Shown in pieces: positions 1-7,483 of a stretch of DNA of 64,000 nt. Numbering within the stretch: position 1 is the stretch's first letter; the number at the start of each line of letters is the position of its first letter. The notes beneath the pieces are model-generated. The model made no database searches and was not told the origin of the DNA. It was given only the letters and a program-made list of their open reading frames with translations. A program made the position numbers and the translations under genes. Source of the stretch: Hyphomicrobiales bacterium (GTDB taxonomy: Bacteria > Pseudomonadota > Alphaproteobacteria > Rhizobiales > Rhizobiaceae); the NCBI GenBank assembly GCA_900472925.1, contig UCJU01000019.1:124001-188000 (forward strand), in the 5' to 3' direction.

Positions 1-852
1 CAGCTTCCACTGGCAAAAGCCATGATGCCGGTCGATGCCCACCTGATTTTCAATCTGGCTCTCGCCACTCTGGCCTGGCCATTCTCCGGGCTTATGTCAG
101 ACTTGATGGCTAAGATCGTGCCCGATGATCCGAAGACGGATGAAGGCCCGCGTTTCCTCGACACCAGCGCGCTGGATACGCCAGCGGTCGCGCTTGCCAA
201 TGCCACCCGCGAAGTTCTGGTCGTCGGCGATACGATCGAGCGCATGCTGATCCGTGCGGAAAATGCCTTCAAGCACAATGACCTCGCCCCGCTTGCCGAA
301 ATCATCGCGCTTGAGAAGAAGGTCGATACGCGCCAGCAGGACGTGAAGATCTACCTCTCGCAGCTTGGCCGCAAGGGTCTGGATGAAGACGATGCCCGCC
401 GTTCGATCACCATCATCGATTACGCCATCAATCTCGAACATATCGGCGATATCATCGAGAAGGGTTTGTGCGAACAGATCCGCAAGAAAGTTCTCAACGG
501 GTTCAAGTTTTCGGACGAAGGTTACGACGAGCTGAAAACCCTCTTCGACATGACGATCGAGAACCTGCGTGCGGCCCAGAGTATTTTCGTGACTGGCGAT
601 TTCGACCTCGCCCGTCGCCTCATGGAAATCAAGATCGATATAAGGCGGCTCGAAAAACGGTCATCAGGGCGGCATCTGGAGCGCCTGCGCGATGGCCTGA
701 TGCAGAGCCTGCAAACAAGCTCGCTGCATCTCGATATGTTGCGCGACCTCAAGCGTATCAACGCCCATATCGTATCGGTGGCTCATCCCATTCTGGATCA
801 GGGTGGGGTGCTGGGAGAAAGCCGCTTGCGGGCGACAGAGAGCAGGCCTTGA
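1..852 (+). CDS. Na/Pi cotransporter family protein, C-terminal part (partial)
   Basis: The reading frame is already open at base 1, so this is the 3' part of a gene that begins outside the window. The first roughly 30 residues look like the last membrane segment of a Na+/phosphate symporter (NptA/YjbB family). The following 240 residues are a soluble helical region of PhoU type, with repeated acidic and amphipathic helices and an internal motif YAINLEHIGDIIEKG that matches the PhoU core. Such proteins are thought to move phosphate with sodium, with the PhoU-like tail in the cytoplasm as a regulatory domain. The substrate is inferred from the family. What lies upstream cannot be seen. The gene ends only a few bases from the convergent small gene that follows. 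Confidence 0.85.
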   Translation, partial: QLPLAKAMMPVDAHLIFNLALATLAWPFSGLMSDLMAKIVPDDPKTDEGPRFLDTSALDTPAVALANATREVLVVGDTIERMLIRAENAFKHNDLAPLAEIIALEKKVDTRQQDVKIYLSQLGRKGLDEDDARRSITIIDYAINLEHIGDIIEKGLCEQIRKKVLNGFKFSDEGYDELKTLFDMTIENLRAAQSIFVTGDFDLARRLMEIKIDIRRLEKRSSGRHLERLRDGLMQSLQTSSLHLDMLRDLKRINAHIVSVAHPILDQGGVLGESRLRATESRP

Positions 853-853
853 A

Positions 854-1129
854 TTAGTCTGCGGATGGCAGGCGGCGCATGGTAAACTCTATGCGATCGC
901 CCTCCAGGGTTCGCCAGCTTTCCACCTCGGTCCAGTAGGCCGCTTTGGGATACTCGTCGAACCATTCTTTCGCTTTGACGCGCGCCTCTTCGCGCGTCAG
1001 ACAGAATGTCTGGCGCACGAACATGCCTTGTCCGTCGTTCTTGCGCCCGCCCGCAGCACGGTTCTGCCGATGTGCATCGAGCCTGCGCTTCAAGCCATCC
1101 AGTGGCGGTGGCCCGGTAAATTTCGCCAT
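854..1129 (-). CDS. conserved small hypothetical protein
   Basis: A 91-residue soluble basic protein with no signal peptide or membrane segment. It starts at an ATG preceded by GAGAGG eight bases upstream; a GTG three codons earlier is less likely because it overlaps that ribosome binding site. The middle of the protein is rich in Arg, Lys and Glu, and aromatic residues (Phe-Asp-Glu-Tyr, then Tyr-Trp) cluster in the second half. I do not recognise a characterised family and give no function. It converges with the phosphate transporter gene and is divergent from hemF. Confidence 0.6.
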   Translation of the reverse strand: MAKFTGPPPLDGLKRRLDAHRQNRAAGGRKNDGQGMFVRQTFCLTREEARVKAKEWFDEYPKAAYWTEVESWRTLEGDRIEFTMRRLPSAD

Positions 1130-1251
1130 GACATTCACCTCTCTGTTAAAAAGATAGTGCGTGGACGCCTGCTTGGCGAGTCGAATTTGTGTCTGTCACG
1201 TGCGGCTGCTAAACCGAAGAAAACGGAACGATTCGACGCAAGGAGACCGAT

Positions 1252-2163
1252 ATGGAACGGCCAGAACTGCCAAAAGGCTTGCCCGACGACATCGAGGACA
1301 AGAAGGCGCTGGCCAAGGCCTGGTTCCAGAACCTGCGCGACACCATCGTCACATCCTTCGAAACCCTTGAAGACGAGTTGCAGGGCCCGCTCGCCGATCA
1401 GGAGCCGGGCCGTTTCGTCCGCAAGGAGTGGCAGCGCGAAAACGGTGAAGGTGGTGGCGGCGTGATGTCGATGATGGAAGGCCGCGTCTTCGAGAAGGTC
1501 GGCGTCCATACATCCACCGTCTATGGCGAGTTTTCGCCCGAGTTTCGTGGACAGATACCGGGGGCTGCCGAAGACCCGCGTTTCTGGGCATCCGGTATTT
1601 CGCTGATTGCGCATCCCGTGAACCCCAACGTTCCCGCCGTGCATATGAACACGCGGATGGTCGTAACATCCAGCCACTGGTTCGGTGGCGGTGCGGATTT
1701 GACGCCGGTTCTCGACAGACGCCGTACCCAGGACGATAACGACAGCCATATTTTCCATCGCGTTTTCGAAATCACCTGCAACCGCCATGAGGTGGCGGAT
1801 TACCCGCGCTACAAGCAATGGTGCGACGAGTATTTCTACCTCAAGCACCGCAACGAAGCGCGCGGCATCGGCGGTATCTTCTTCGACTGGCTGCACCCGG
1901 ACGAGGAAAAAGGAGGCTGGGACGCAAACTTTGCCTTCGTGCAGGATGTCGGGCGCGCTTTCAATCTGGCCTACCCCAAGATCGTACGCGGCAATTTCAA
2001 CCAGCCATGGACCGAAGAAGACCGAGATGAGCAACTGATTCGCCGTGGCCGCTACGTGGAATTCAATCTGCTCTACGACCGCGGCACGATTTTCGGTCTC
2101 AAAACAGGTGGCAATGTCGATTCCATCCTGTCGTCGCTCCCACCTGTGGTCCGCTGGCCCTGA
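1252..2163 (+). CDS. hemF: oxygen-dependent coproporphyrinogen III oxidase
   Basis: HemF carries out the oxygen-dependent double decarboxylation of coproporphyrinogen III to protoporphyrinogen IX in haem synthesis, in the cytosol. The 303-residue length is typical of bacterial HemF. Diagnostic stretches are visible: [18 protein letters not shown] near residue 65, [10 protein letters not shown] with the conserved His and Asn near 130, [11 protein letters not shown]-type text (here [14 protein letters not shown]) near 145, and the C-terminal [14 protein letters not shown]. The start is supported by AAGGAG seven bases upstream of the ATG. An anaerobic HemN would be encoded elsewhere. I saw no clear Fnr-type site in the short upstream region. 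Confidence 0.96.
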   Translation: MERPELPKGLPDDIEDKKALAKAWFQNLRDTIVTSFETLEDELQGPLADQEPGRFVRKEWQRENGEGGGGVMSMMEGRVFEKVGVHTSTVYGEFSPEFRGQIPGAAEDPRFWASGISLIAHPVNPNVPAVHMNTRMVVTSSHWFGGGADLTPVLDRRRTQDDNDSHIFHRVFEITCNRHEVADYPRYKQWCDEYFYLKHRNEARGIGGIFFDWLHPDEEKGGWDANFAFVQDVGRAFNLAYPKIVRGNFNQPWTEEDRDEQLIRRGRYVEFNLLYDRGTIFGLKTGGNVDSILSSLPPVVRWP

Positions 2164-2285
2164 CGTTCACGAAAAGTTTGGCTTTTTATGACTGCGTGAG
2201 CCGCCAACTTGGAAAATTAGCTCTTATTAAATAACAAAGCCGGTGATAGTCTCCAAAACGTTGATGGAGTGGAGGAGCTATCGTC

Positions 2286-2546
2286 ATGACGACACTGAAC
2301 AGCATGCCTAATTCCACGATTGGTCGCGGCCAGTCACGGACCATACCAACATCCGAAGTCATCGACCGTCTGGCAGCGGAAATGCGCGCCACCGGAGATC
2401 GCGAACTGCCACATTCTTTTTACGTGGAACACGTCAAGCGCAAGCTTGCCAATGAAGCAGCCGCCAACGATGACGAGGTCGAAACGAGCCGGGGACCGGC
2501 CGCCGCGACATCGTCGGTCTTCCATTGCTGGGCGCTTCCGGACTAA
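2286..2546 (+). CDS. small hypothetical protein
   Basis: An 86-residue hydrophilic protein with a good ribosome binding site (GGAGGAG about ten bases before the ATG). The central part, with IDRLAAEMRATGDREL followed by HSFYVEHVKRKLANEAA, looks helical and charged. The C-terminal third is low in complexity (Ala, Ser, Pro). No catalytic motif, signal peptide or membrane segment is seen and I do not recognise the family. The strong hairpin that follows suggests that its transcript ends before the next gene. Confidence 0.5.
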   Translation: MTTLNSMPNSTIGRGQSRTIPTSEVIDRLAAEMRATGDRELPHSFYVEHVKRKLANEAAANDDEVETSRGPAAATSSVFHCWALPD

Positions 2547-2586
2547 GCGACCCGGAACATAAGCCTTCCCGACCCGTTTGTTTGGA

Positions 2587-2620
2587 TCAAAGCAGAGTCT
2601 TCAAAGAAGCTCTGCTTTGA
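2587..2620 (+). terminator. strong hairpin, probable terminator
   Basis: TCAAAGCAGAG (2587-2597) is exactly repeated in inverted form at 2610-2620, and inside it CTTC/GAAG extends the stem around an AAA loop with a single bulged T. About 15 base pairs result. The stem ends in TTTGAAATTT rather than a clean T-run, so termination is likely but not certain. The hairpin sits between two small genes on the same strand. Confidence 0.5.
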
Positions 2621-2642
2621 AATTTCATAATGGGAGGCCAAT

Positions 2643-2831
2643 ATGAGACTGTTTGAATGTGGAACCCTCGTTCCGGGTTGTGAATGGCACACACGCGCTA
2701 ACGAAGATGCGGAAGTCGTGCGCCGCGCAGTAGAGCATTTACGCCAGGCGCATGGCGAAACCGCCATTCGCGAAAATATGGTCGAGAATATCAAGAGACG
2801 TATTCACGACGAACACAAGGTTCAGGCCTGA
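2643..2831 (+). CDS. DUF1059 family small protein
   Basis: A 62-residue protein of the DUF1059 type: an N-terminal MRLFECGTLVPGCEW with the two conserved cysteines (residues 6 and 13), then a helical acidic region with HLRQAHGE near residue 35. The Cys pair and the His residues suggest a small metal-binding domain, but no function is known for the family. The ribosome binding site GGGAGG lies five bases before the ATG. The last codons overlap the end of the convergent CCA-adding enzyme gene by about ten bases. Confidence 0.75.
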   Translation: MRLFECGTLVPGCEWHTRANEDAEVVRRAVEHLRQAHGETAIRENMVENIKRRIHDEHKVQA

Positions 2832-4084
2832 TTTTTCAACAAGGCCTCAAGCCGGGCGGCCAGTGCTGCCCGGTCCAGTGAGAAGTTGAATTCGATCCAC
2901 TTATCCTCAAGCTCGCTCAAAATTTCTCCGACTTTTGGCCCCGGAGCGACCCCTGCCGAGAGAACATCCGCGCCCGTGAGTGGAAAGTTGGGCTTTTCAA
3001 ACTTCTCTGCGCGAGCCAACAAATTCGACAAACGCGCGATCTTTTGCATGGCGACGTCACCCGCAGAAACGTCTGCGCGAGCAGCAGCGAGCGCCAGTTT
3101 CAGCCTGAAAATGACACCTTCGACGCCTTGCCGGTACAGTAGCCGGTCAAAGGCTGCATCCGTCGTTGCGGGGTCAATCACCGAAGTAGCCGCCCATTGC
3201 TTCAGGCGCTTGGCTTCTGCATTCGACATCCGCAGCCGGGACGTCATCGCCGTCACTCGTTCCACGTCCGGCGGCACGATGGCGGCAAGACGTATCAGCG
3301 CATCTGGCGCCCAGCCAAGCGCCTGCTCTGCTGCCACCAAGCCATGGATGGCATCGATGCCCCATTTCTCCGTTTCTGGCAGGACTTGCGTCAAAACGCC
3401 CGATTGCCGCATCCACAACAGCGCGCGGGATGGATCGGCGGCGGCGAGCAGTTTCTTCATCTCGCTCCAAACGCGTTCGGCTGAAAGCGTCGAAATCTTG
3501 TCCTTGGCGCGGGCGCTGGCTCTCAGGCCATCGGCGTCGGGCCGACCGGAACCGTAGTGAGCGAAAAAGCGGAAGAACCGCAAAATGCGCAGATAATCCT
3601 CTGCAATGCGCCGATCAGCATCGCCAATGAAGCGAACGTTCCGCTTGTCGATATCTGCCAAGCCTCCGATCAGATCGATGACTTCGCCCGAGGCGTCGGC
3701 ATAAAGCGCATTGATGGTCATATCCCGTCGCTCGGCGTCTTCTGTCCAGTCGGTGCCGAAAGCCACCTGCGCATGACGTCCATCGGTTTCCACATCACGC
3801 CGCAGTGTCGTGACTTCGAAGCCCTCTCCGTCCAGAACCAGCGTCACTGTGCCATGTTCGATACCGGTCGGCACCGCCTTGATACCCGCTTCCTTGGCGC
3901 GTTCCACCACGTCCTGCGGCGGAAGTGTTGTTGCCATGTCGATATCGCCAACCGGCATGCCCATCAGGGCATTGCGCACCGCTCCACCAACGATACGCGC
4001 TTCACCGCCATCAGCATTCAAAAGCGCCAAAATCCGCTGAAGAGCCGGTTTTGAGAACCAGTCCTGTCCGGCAATGTTGCTCAT
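2822..4084 (-). CDS. CCA tRNA nucleotidyltransferase / poly(A) polymerase family
   Basis: This 420-residue enzyme belongs to the class II nucleotidyltransferase superfamily and should add or repair the 3' CCA end of tRNAs. The head domain shows GGAVRNALMG (near residue 35) followed by VGDIDMATTLPP, which carries the DxD metal-binding pair, then RRDMTINALYAD and the RFIGDADRRIAEDYLRILR flexible-loop and neck motif. The C-terminal half is all helical, as in the family. The start used is the ATG that overlaps the stop of the upstream Nudix gene (ATGA), which gives translational coupling. An in-frame start 17 codons earlier lies inside the Nudix gene and is less likely. Confidence 0.93.
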   Translation of the reverse strand: MSNIAGQDWFSKPALQRILALLNADGGEARIVGGAVRNALMGMPVGDIDMATTLPPQDVVERAKEAGIKAVPTGIEHGTVTLVLDGEGFEVTTLRRDVETDGRHAQVAFGTDWTEDAERRDMTINALYADASGEVIDLIGGLADIDKRNVRFIGDADRRIAEDYLRILRFFRFFAHYGSGRPDADGLRASARAKDKISTLSAERVWSEMKKLLAAADPSRALLWMRQSGVLTQVLPETEKWGIDAIHGLVAAEQALGWAPDALIRLAAIVPPDVERVTAMTSRLRMSNAEAKRLKQWAATSVIDPATTDAAFDRLLYRQGVEGVIFRLKLALAAARADVSAGDVAMQKIARLSNLLARAEKFEKPNFPLTGADVLSAGVAPGPKVGEILSELEDKWIEFNFSLDRAALAARLEALLKNQA

Positions 4085-4719
4085 GAATAGAACCTTTCGT
4101 AAATGCTGCGCATAATTCCCGCCGTAATGCCCCAAATGTAGCGCTCGCCATAGGGCATTTCATAGAAAAACCGCTCCCTCCCCTGAAACATGCGGCTGCC
4201 TTGCGTATGATTGGCCGGGTTCATCAGAAATGACAGAGGCACCTCGAAGACATCGTCCACCTCGGTCGGGTTTAGAGCGAGATCGAAACCGGGCTTGACC
4301 ACGGACAGCACCGGCTTGATGCGGAAACCGGTGCCGGAAATATAATCCGGCAGGCGTCCCACGGTCTCCACATAGGAACGCGACAGGCCGATTTCTTCTT
4401 CCGTCTCACGAAGTGCTGCGTCTTCCGGCGTGCGATCTTCTTTGTCGATCCCTCCACCGGGAAAGGAAATCTGGCCGGAATGTTTTCGAAGCGTTGAGGT
4501 ACGCTGCGTGAAAATGACGCGCGCCTCGTCACCATAATCCACCACTGGCACCAGCACGGCGGCATCTTTGAGACTTATGCCCTCGCCTGCCAGTCGAACA
4601 CCGGGGTTGAGAACATGATCGCCATTCTCTGTCTCTTCGCGCTCGGCGACCCCTTTGCCATCAGAAAGCACGCGACGCCGAAAATCGGCGGCGGAGAACG
4701 TCATCACATCGTAGGTCAT
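4081..4719 (-). CDS. Nudix hydrolase, CoA pyrophosphatase type
   Basis: A 212-residue Nudix protein. The CoA-specific signature is present: FTQRTSTLRKHSGQISFPGG runs directly into the Nudix box with GGGIDKED, then ETEEEIGL. Family members hydrolyse CoA and its derivatives to 3',5'-ADP and phosphopantetheine. The gene starts within the last bases of the DUF1285 gene and ends on the start codon of the CCA-adding enzyme gene, so the three probably form one transcript. The catalytic glutamates of the box (E-x-x-E-E) are intact. Confidence 0.92.
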   Translation of the reverse strand: MTYDVMTFSAADFRRRVLSDGKGVAEREETENGDHVLNPGVRLAGEGISLKDAAVLVPVVDYGDEARVIFTQRTSTLRKHSGQISFPGGGIDKEDRTPEDAALRETEEEIGLSRSYVETVGRLPDYISGTGFRIKPVLSVVKPGFDLALNPTEVDDVFEVPLSFLMNPANHTQGSRMFQGRERFFYEMPYGERYIWGITAGIMRSIYERFYS

Positions 4720-5339
4720 CGGGAAAGCGCATCCAGTTCGTCCGCAGGCATCACCGGAAAGACCTGTCCGCCAGACTGTACGGAAAACATCTCTTTTCCA
4801 TCGATTTCAATGACTTCGCCCAGCTCCACAAGGTCATACATAACAGCACGCGAAACAAGAGCCTCAAGCCGTCCGCGCACGAGAAGATAGGGTTTCAATT
4901 CCTTGTTTTCGCCGCTGATTTCAAAACGCAGCGGATGCTCAGGCCCCACTTCCACGACATCGCCCACATTGGTGCGGAACGTGAGAAGCGGTGCACCGTT
5001 TTTTTCACCCACATTCATCTCCACGGCGATGAACGGTGCATCGACAACGCGGATGCCGACTTTTTCCACAGGTGTTACGAGGTAGGTCTTGCCGTCCTCA
5101 TCCTTGCGCAAAACGGTGGAAAACAGCCGCACAAGCGGCGCGCGGCCTATCGGCGTGCCCATATAGAACCAGGTGCCATCAGCCCTGATTTCCATGTCCA
5201 GATCACAACAAAACGGCGGATTCCAGCGCTCAACCGGTGCCGGGCCGCGTGCCCTGTCACCGGTCTGTTCGGCCGCATGAGAAATCATCGCCGCAAGCCC
5301 TGCCGCATCCGTTGCCGAATTTATCGTTTCAACCGCCAT
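4716..5339 (-). CDS. DUF1285 domain-containing protein
   Basis: A 207-residue soluble protein matching DUF1285, first gene of a leftward operon with the Nudix and CCA enzymes. Family features visible are the early NPPFCCDLDMEIRADGTWFYMGTPIGR stretch (residues about 40-65), repeated beta-strand text, and LVRLFSTVLRKDEDGKTYLVTPVEK. It has no membrane segment. The start chosen is the ATG after AGGGCTCG; a GTG seven codons upstream is an alternative. Function is unknown. It is divergent from the MoxR operon, with about 180 bases shared for promoters. Confidence 0.85.
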   Translation of the reverse strand: MAVETINSATDAAGLAAMISHAAEQTGDRARGPAPVERWNPPFCCDLDMEIRADGTWFYMGTPIGRAPLVRLFSTVLRKDEDGKTYLVTPVEKVGIRVVDAPFIAVEMNVGEKNGAPLLTFRTNVGDVVEVGPEHPLRFEISGENKELKPYLLVRGRLEALVSRAVMYDLVELGEVIEIDGKEMFSVQSGGQVFPVMPADELDALSR

Positions 5340-5520
5340 ATTCGAGCCCTGCTTTGTCACCTATTGAAGTACCTGACATAGGTAACGAGATAGTCATTCG
5401 AAGGATGCTTGTCAGCGGGCAGTATGGCAATAAGCTATAGGCAGCGCGAAATCTGTCCTGTATGCGATTGTTGACCGGCACCGAGACGATGGCCGCGTCT
5501 TTAAGTTTGAGGAGAGCGAT

Positions 5521-6531
5521 ATGGGCATTATGAATACCAGCGAAACCCTCGACGAAAAGGCAATTGTCGCCGCTGCCGAAAAAGCGCTGGCAGATATCGC
5601 TGCCGTCAGGGCTGAAGTGTCCAAGGTCATCTTCGGTCAGGAAAAAGTGGTCCAGAACACGCTGCTCGCGATTCTCTCCGGCGGCCACGCGTTGCTGATC
5701 GGTGTTCCCGGTCTGGCGAAGACAAAGCTGGTGACCACACTGGGTACTGTTCTGGGGCTCGATGCCAACCGCATCCAGTTCACGCCGGACCTCATGCCGT
5801 CAGATATTCTCGGCTCCGAAGTCATGGATCAGGATGAAAGCGGTCGCCGCTCGTTCCGCTTCATCAAGGGACCGATCTTCGGGCAGCTTTTGATGGCGGA
5901 TGAAATCAACCGTGCAAGCCCACGCACGCAGTCCGCTTTGCTGCAGGCCATGCAGGAATATCACATTACCGTCGCGGGCCAGCGTTTCGACCTGCCCAAG
6001 CCGTTCCACGTTCTGGCAACACAGAACCCGCTGGAACAGGAAGGCACCTATCCGCTGCCGGAAGCCCAGCTCGACCGCTTCCTGCTGCAAGTGGACGTCG
6101 ATTACCCCGATCTTGCCGCTGAACGTCAGATCCTGCTCGACACGACAGGCACGGCATCGGGCGAAGCACGCCGCATGATCGAAGGTGACCGTCTCGTTGA
6201 AATTCAGACGCTCATCCGCCAGATGCCTGTCAGCGACAAGGTGGTGGATGCCATTCTCGCGCTGGTGCGCTCTGCGCGCCCCGGCAACGGCAACACATTG
6301 ACCGACAAGAACGTTGCCTGGGGACCGGGACCGCGTGCCGGTCAGTCTCTGATGCTAACGGCCCGTGCCCGTGCCCTTTATGAAGGGCGCCTTGCCCCAT
6401 CGTTGGATGATATCTACGCACTGGCAGAGCCGGTTCTCGAACACCGCATGGCGCTGACATTTTCAGCCCGCGCGGAAGGCATGTCGGTTCGCGACGTCAT
6501 TGCGGGCCTCGTGGAGCAGGCCAGGAACTGA
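5521..6531 (+). CDS. MoxR-family AAA+ ATPase
   Basis: A 336-residue AAA+ ATPase of the MoxR type. It shows a Walker A variant GVPGLAKTKL (near residue 62, the usual GKT reading AKT), a Walker B region LLMADEINRASPRTQSALLQAMQE, sensor 1 ATQNPLEQEGTYPLPEAQLDRF and the C-terminal lid. MoxR proteins act as chaperones, usually together with von Willebrand-type proteins encoded next to them. Here it leads an operon with DUF58 and two large BatA-like membrane proteins. The ribosome binding site GAGGAG precedes the ATG. The Lys of Walker A is retained, so ATP binding is likely. Confidence 0.95.
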   Translation: MGIMNTSETLDEKAIVAAAEKALADIAAVRAEVSKVIFGQEKVVQNTLLAILSGGHALLIGVPGLAKTKLVTTLGTVLGLDANRIQFTPDLMPSDILGSEVMDQDESGRRSFRFIKGPIFGQLLMADEINRASPRTQSALLQAMQEYHITVAGQRFDLPKPFHVLATQNPLEQEGTYPLPEAQLDRFLLQVDVDYPDLAAERQILLDTTGTASGEARRMIEGDRLVEIQTLIRQMPVSDKVVDAILALVRSARPGNGNTLTDKNVAWGPGPRAGQSLMLTARARALYEGRLAPSLDDIYALAEPVLEHRMALTFSARAEGMSVRDVIAGLVEQARN

Positions 6532-6562
6532 CCATTCAGGGGTCGGACTTTAAGGAGTGCAT

Positions 6563-7483
6563 GTGGCATCCATCGGCCAGATCGTAGAGCAGACGCCCGG
6601 CAGTGACGTGCTTGCCCGTGCCCGCCAGCGCGCCGCGCTGGTGCCTGATTGTATGATCGAGGCGAAGCGCATAGCCAACACCGTGACGGCAGGCTGGCAC
6701 GGTCGCCGCAAACGCGGAATCGGCGAAAACTTTTGGCAGTTCCGGCCCTATGCGGACGGCGAAAGCCTTTCGCGCATTGACTGGCGCCGCTCTGCCCGCG
6801 ATGACCATACCTATGTCCGCGACCGGGAATGGGAAGCGGCTCACACCATCTGGCTCTGGGCCGATCTCTCACCATCGATGATGTTCAAATCCACACTCGG
6901 TTCCGTTTCGAAGGAAAGCCGTGCTCTGGTTCTGATGCTGGCGCTGGCGGAAATTCTGGCCCGGTCCGGCGAGCGCATCGGTTGCCCCGGCATCATGGAA
7001 CCCGTATCGGCCCGCAACGCTGCAGAGCGTCTGGCAACCGCCATCATGCACGCGCCAGCCACCACCGGCCTGCCTGATACATCGATGATCCGTGGCTCAA
7101 GCGATATCGTACTGATCGGTGACTTTCTCGATGACGCGACATCAGTCATGGAGCGCCTGTCGCCGCTTGCCCGACGCGGCCTGCGTGGCCATGTGGTGGA
7201 GATTGCCGACCCCGCCGAAGAGGTCTTTCCCTATAGCGGTCGCACAGAATTCACCGACCCCGAGACAGGCGAAAGGCTGACCTCCGGTCGCGCCGAAACC
7301 ATTCGTGACGACTACACCCGCGCCTACCTTGCACGGCGCGATGCCCTGTCATCATCACTTCGTCGCCTGGGCTGGAACTTCGTCTTCCATCGCACCGACC
7401 ATCTGGCATCCGAAGCACTCGTGACAATGCACATGTATCTCTCCGGCGCGCCGGTGGGTGGCAAGAACGGAGGCCGGACATGA
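6563..7483 (+). CDS. DUF58 domain-containing protein
   Basis: A 306-residue DUF58 protein, the usual partner of MoxR ATPases. The diagnostic region is GENFWQFRPYADGESLSRIDWRRSARDDHTYVRDRE (residues about 55-90), here named only by its core SRIDWRRSARDD. I place the start at the GTG with TAAGGAG five bases upstream. A GTG two codons earlier falls inside that ribosome binding site. The downstream part resembles a von Willebrand A fold without a clear MIDAS. The gene ends with an ATGA overlap onto the next gene, so the operon is tightly coupled. The precise role is unknown. Confidence 0.9.
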   Translation: MASIGQIVEQTPGSDVLARARQRAALVPDCMIEAKRIANTVTAGWHGRRKRGIGENFWQFRPYADGESLSRIDWRRSARDDHTYVRDREWEAAHTIWLWADLSPSMMFKSTLGSVSKESRALVLMLALAEILARSGERIGCPGIMEPVSARNAAERLATAIMHAPATTGLPDTSMIRGSSDIVLIGDFLDDATSVMERLSPLARRGLRGHVVEIADPAEEVFPYSGRTEFTDPETGERLTSGRAETIRDDYTRAYLARRDALSSSLRRLGWNFVFHRTDHLASEALVTMHMYLSGAPVGGKNGGRT

